A stretch of DNA of 11,019 nt. It comes from Circinella minor. Taxonomy: Eukaryota > Mucoromycota > Mucoromycetes > Mucorales > Lichtheimiaceae. Positions 9,147 to 11,019 of the stretch are shown in pieces. How positions within the stretch are numbered: position 1 is the first letter of the stretch; each line of letters opens with the position of its first letter. A program made the translations under genes and the position numbers. The stretch covers positions 1-11,019 of the forward strand of contig JAEPRB010000615.1 in NCBI GenBank assembly GCA_016758965.1, read 5' to 3'. Under the pieces are notes generated by a model. That model did not search any database, was not told the origin of the DNA, and saw only the letters and a list, made by a program, of their open reading frames with translations.

Positions 9147-9176
9147 TTCGTTAAACCGGTAATTCGCTAAACCGGT
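9147..9176 (+). repeat. Right-end subterminal iterons, opposite in orientation to the terminal copy
   Basis: Two units (TTCGTTAAACCGGTAA type at 9147-9160 and ATTCGCTAAACCGGT at 9162-9176) run on the plus strand. The copy in the right terminal repeat (9198-9212) is inverted relative to them. At the left end all clear copies point the same way, so the two ends are built differently. Confidence 0.85.
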
Positions 9177-9197
9177 GCCAATCCTCACATATATTGG

Positions 9198-9222
9198 GTA
9201 CCGGTTTAGCGAATACTTACTG
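9198..9222 (-). repeat. Right terminal inverted repeat of the pogo-type element
   Basis: 25 bp, a perfect reverse complement of 6826-6850. The TA at 9223-9224 lies directly outside it. Confidence 0.97.
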
Positions 9223-9224
9223 TA

Positions 9225-9337
9225 CTATATCCTTTTACGCTTTCATATTATAACAATTCTCCTGATACAAATGCCAATTGAGCTTTTTTTTAAAAAATAA
9301 ATATGTTACAAGTAAACCAGATATGATGATTTTACAT
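9225..9337. other. Short AT-rich spacer right of the pogo insertion
   Basis: It continues the sequence that would have followed 6823 before the pogo insertion (... TTGG, TA, CTATATCC ...). No feature was recognised apart from short T and A runs near 9285. Confidence 0.4.
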
Positions 9338-9672
9338 GACTTTACAGAATTTTACAGTATTTATATTTTTTTGCTCAGATTTTACAGTATTTTTTTACCC
9401 CGATTCCTAAATAGATATAGACTCTACAGGATTTTTACAGGATTTAACAGTATTTACAGTATTTTTCTACCCCGATTCCTAAATAGATATAGACTCTACA
9501 GGATTTTTATAGGATTTAACAGTATTTACAGTATTCTTTTACCCTGATTCCTAAATAGGTATAGTCTACAGGATTTTTATAGGATTTAACAGTATTTACA
9601 GTATTCTTTTACCCTGATTCCTAAATAGGTATAGTCTACAGGATTTTACAAAATTTACAGTATTTTTTTACG
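9338..9672 (+). repeat. 70-72 bp tandem repeat rich in ACAGGATTT and ACAGTATTT words
   Basis: The core GATTCCTAAATAG recurs at 9402, 9474, 9546 and 9616, giving periods of 72, 72 and 70 bp. Each unit also carries ACAGGATTTTTACAGG- or ATAGG-type and ACAGTATTTACAGTATT-type words, with partial units on both sides. Copies 1 and 2 resemble each other, as do copies 3 and 4 (GGTATAGTCTACAGG variant), suggesting stepwise duplication. The same ACAGGATTT word forms the inverted repeat at 887-936. It is probably the right subterminal repeat region of the composite element. Confidence 0.9.
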
Positions 9673-9678
9673 GTGGTA

Positions 9679-9697
9679 AGCAGACTTTTTATCTGCT
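9679..9697. repeat. Stem-loop at the right flank of the putative composite element
   Basis: AGCAGA (9679-9684) and TCTGCT (9692-9697) pair with a 7-nt loop. In reverse complement the region reads GTTTCAGCAG at its outer edge and TACCACCGTAA on the inner side, resembling TTTTCAGCGG and TACCATGTAA at 781-822. The stem alone is short enough to be chance; the resemblance to the left flank is what makes it notable. Confidence 0.5.
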
Positions 9698-10590
9698 GAA
9701 ACGAGTTAAAACTATTAGTTTGAACAGCTAAAACCAGATCAATCTTTTACTTTTAGAAGTTTGAGCAATCTCGATCTATAAGTTTGAGTCTTTGAGAAAA
9801 ATAATGAGAGGCTTACAATAACTTTAATCTTCTCCTCTATTGGTTAATGTTCCATGTTACACGTTTTGATAAATTATTATATTGGTGGGTTTTTTTTACA
9901 CATGACATACATAGCCTTCAGTAATGGCTCAATTCTTTCAGACATTTTAAAACTAGCATTTGGTATTGGCTTATTATTCTTTTAGATTGATCAAACGTTT
10001 TCTTTTCATTTTCTTTTATATATATAAAGAAGTATCTTTTATTTATTTTTTATTTTTTTATCTACTATACTAAAATAAATATATAATTTCTACTATAATA
10101 AAAGCTAAACTATTTTATCTAAATTTATAATATTACGAGTCTTCGTTTACCATATAAAGAGCTAAGCATAATATATTTAAAATACCTTGGAATAAATATA
10201 ACTATAAATATATAACAAAAATATGATGTAAATAAATAACATGAAATGAATCATAATAAGAAAAACGCGAAATGAAACCATACCATCCTATAGAAAAAAA
10301 AGGAATTTCAGTATATGAAAATGTTCATGCAATAATATTAAAGAGGAATTAGTTATGCCATAAATAATATGTCACGCAATAATATAAAGAAAAAAAAAGA
10401 TTAGTTAAACTATAAATAAAATAGTTACAGAATAATTTTGAAGAAGAGACAAGTAACATATTTCTATGGAAACCATTACTATAGAAGAAAATAAACTTAA
10501 TATGGTGCACACTCCTTATAATCTGCAATTTTTTCCAAATTTTTTGAATCCCTACTATTTTTCCATATCATCATGAAACATAAAATACAC

Positions 10591-10633
10591 CCACTACTAT
10601 TGTTTTTGAGGTCTTTTAGAACAAAAGTAGTGG
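10591..10633. repeat. Hairpin with 14-bp arms
   Basis: CCACTACTATTGTT (10591-10604) pairs with AACAAAAGTAGTGG (10620-10633) with one mismatch and a 15-nt loop. It may be a remnant of a small inverted-repeat element or chance in AT-rich DNA; no flanking duplication was seen. Confidence 0.6.
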
Positions 10634-10986
10634 ATTACTTTTTCTTTTCATCTTTAAAAAAAAAGTTTTAGGACTTCAAAGTTGGCGACTTTTGGCTAGG
10701 AGAGTATGAGTTTGAAACATAATAAGCATTATATAATTGGTAGGAACTATGTTTAGCCGTTCGGGGACATATTTACCCGTGGCACAAAGCTATATATATT
10801 TTTTTTTTTGGTTACTGACAATTTTTTACTTCCACTATAATATCTAAACTTCACTGTAATAGCGCATGACTGATTATTGTATACTTACAATTGGGTTCTA
10901 TCAGCCAGTTTACGAGGAAGCGTAATAGTTAAATATTGGTAGAAAGAAAAGGGGTTTGAGAATATATATGATAAAAACGAATTACT

Positions 10987-11007
10987 GTTTCCTGGTTGTC
11001 AGGAAAC
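10987..11007. repeat. Perfect 8-bp hairpin near the right edge
   Basis: GTTTCCTG (10987-10994) and CAGGAAAC (11000-11007) form a stem with loop GTTGT. No gene is visible next to it in this window, so its meaning is unknown; it may be one end of something that continues beyond 11019. Confidence 0.6.
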
Positions 11008-11019
11008 CCTTTATTTATA

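Larger units (their letters stand above)
6826..9222 (-). mobile_element. Complete pogo/Tigger-type DDE transposon, 2397 bp
   Basis: The ends are perfect 25-bp inverted repeats (6826-6850 and 9198-9222, starting CAGTAAGTATTCGCTA), each flanked outside by TA (6824-6825 and 9223-9224). TA is the target duplication of the Tc1/mariner/pogo superfamily. Inside is one minus-strand transposase gene with four exons and no visible break. TIRs, TA duplication and an intact reading frame together make this a good candidate for a recently active autonomous copy. It sits in the flank of the older Tnp2-like element. Confidence 0.95.
777..9702. mobile_element. Putative composite Tnp2/CACTA-like element with nested pogo element; ends approximate
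   Basis: The region contains the Tnp2-like pseudogene, a divergent unknown gene and the nested pogo element. Its outer parts resemble each other in inverted orientation. The left starts TTTTCAGCGG and the right, read in reverse complement, starts GTTTCAGCAG. Both form a stem-loop and are followed by TACC and GTAA motifs, then by ACAGGATTT-type repeats. Without the nested 2.4 kb the element would be about 6.5 kb. The exact termini and any target-site duplication could not be fixed, and no CACTA-type terminal sequence was found. The boundaries are therefore inference. Confidence 0.35.
9703..11019. other. AT-rich sequence without recognisable genes
   Basis: Both strands are full of stops, and no splice-linked coding segment, RNA gene or transposon end was recognised. 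It contains A- and T-runs, TA tracts near 10018 and 10791, and the two hairpins listed separately. It probably flanks the composite element; whether it is host intergenic sequence or older transposon debris cannot be told. Confidence 0.5.

Noticed and set aside
9278..9547. 89-codon open frame in the tandem array
   Set aside because: Its repeated, aromatic-rich translation follows from the 72-bp repeat, whose length is a multiple of three. There is no sign of a real protein.
10591..10633. Hairpin considered as a CACTA terminal repeat because it contains CCACTACT
   Set aside because: Both arms lie within 43 bp of each other, there is no matching copy near the left flank, and no target duplication was seen.
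10987..11007. Hairpin considered as a bacterial-type terminator
   Set aside because: The context is eukaryotic, no gene ends next to it, and it is not followed by an uninterrupted T-run.
1..11019. CRISPR-like or phage-defence system
   Set aside because: The only regular repeats are the 70-72 bp AT-rich tandem array and transposon iterons. There are no unique spacers, no cas-like genes, and all genes have spliceosomal introns.

Overview
The window looks like part of an AT-rich, transposon-dense nuclear genome of an early-diverging fungus, most likely Mucoromycota. I infer this from roughly two-thirds A+T by eye, many short (57-106 bp) GT-AG introns, no bacterial ribosome-binding sites or operons, and transposase families common in such fungi. 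No tRNA, rRNA, CRISPR array or clear housekeeping gene was seen.

Layout. At 1-641 (minus) is the 5' part of a two-exon gene for a Crypton-like (Ndc10/GCR1-type) tyrosine recombinase, running off the left edge. From about 777 to about 9702 there appears to be a composite element. Its left flank (777-936) and right flank (9338-9702) carry stem-loops and ACAGGATTT-type repeats that resemble each other in inverted orientation. Inside it are two divergent genes. One is a six-exon minus-strand gene of unknown function (1395-2629). The other is a seven-exon plus-strand Tnp2/CACTA-like (Transposase_21) gene (2943-6453), a pseudogene with one frameshift and two in-frame stops.

Nested in the right flank is a complete pogo/Tigger-type DDE transposon at 6826-9222. 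It has perfect 25-bp terminal inverted repeats, a TA duplication, and an apparently intact four-exon gene for a 536-residue transposase with a DDD catalytic triad. From about 9703 to 11019 the sequence is AT-rich with no recognisable gene, only a few small hairpins.

How the parts relate. Three kinds of transposition machinery lie side by side: tyrosine recombinase, Tnp2-type and pogo-type DDE. The decayed Tnp2 gene against the perfect pogo ends suggests that the pogo copy arrived later. The divergent gene shares a roughly 200-310 bp intergenic region with the Tnp2 gene and may be an accessory gene of the same element, by analogy with TnpA of plant CACTA elements; this is inference. All exon structures were worked out by hand from splice signals and phase and have no transcript support.
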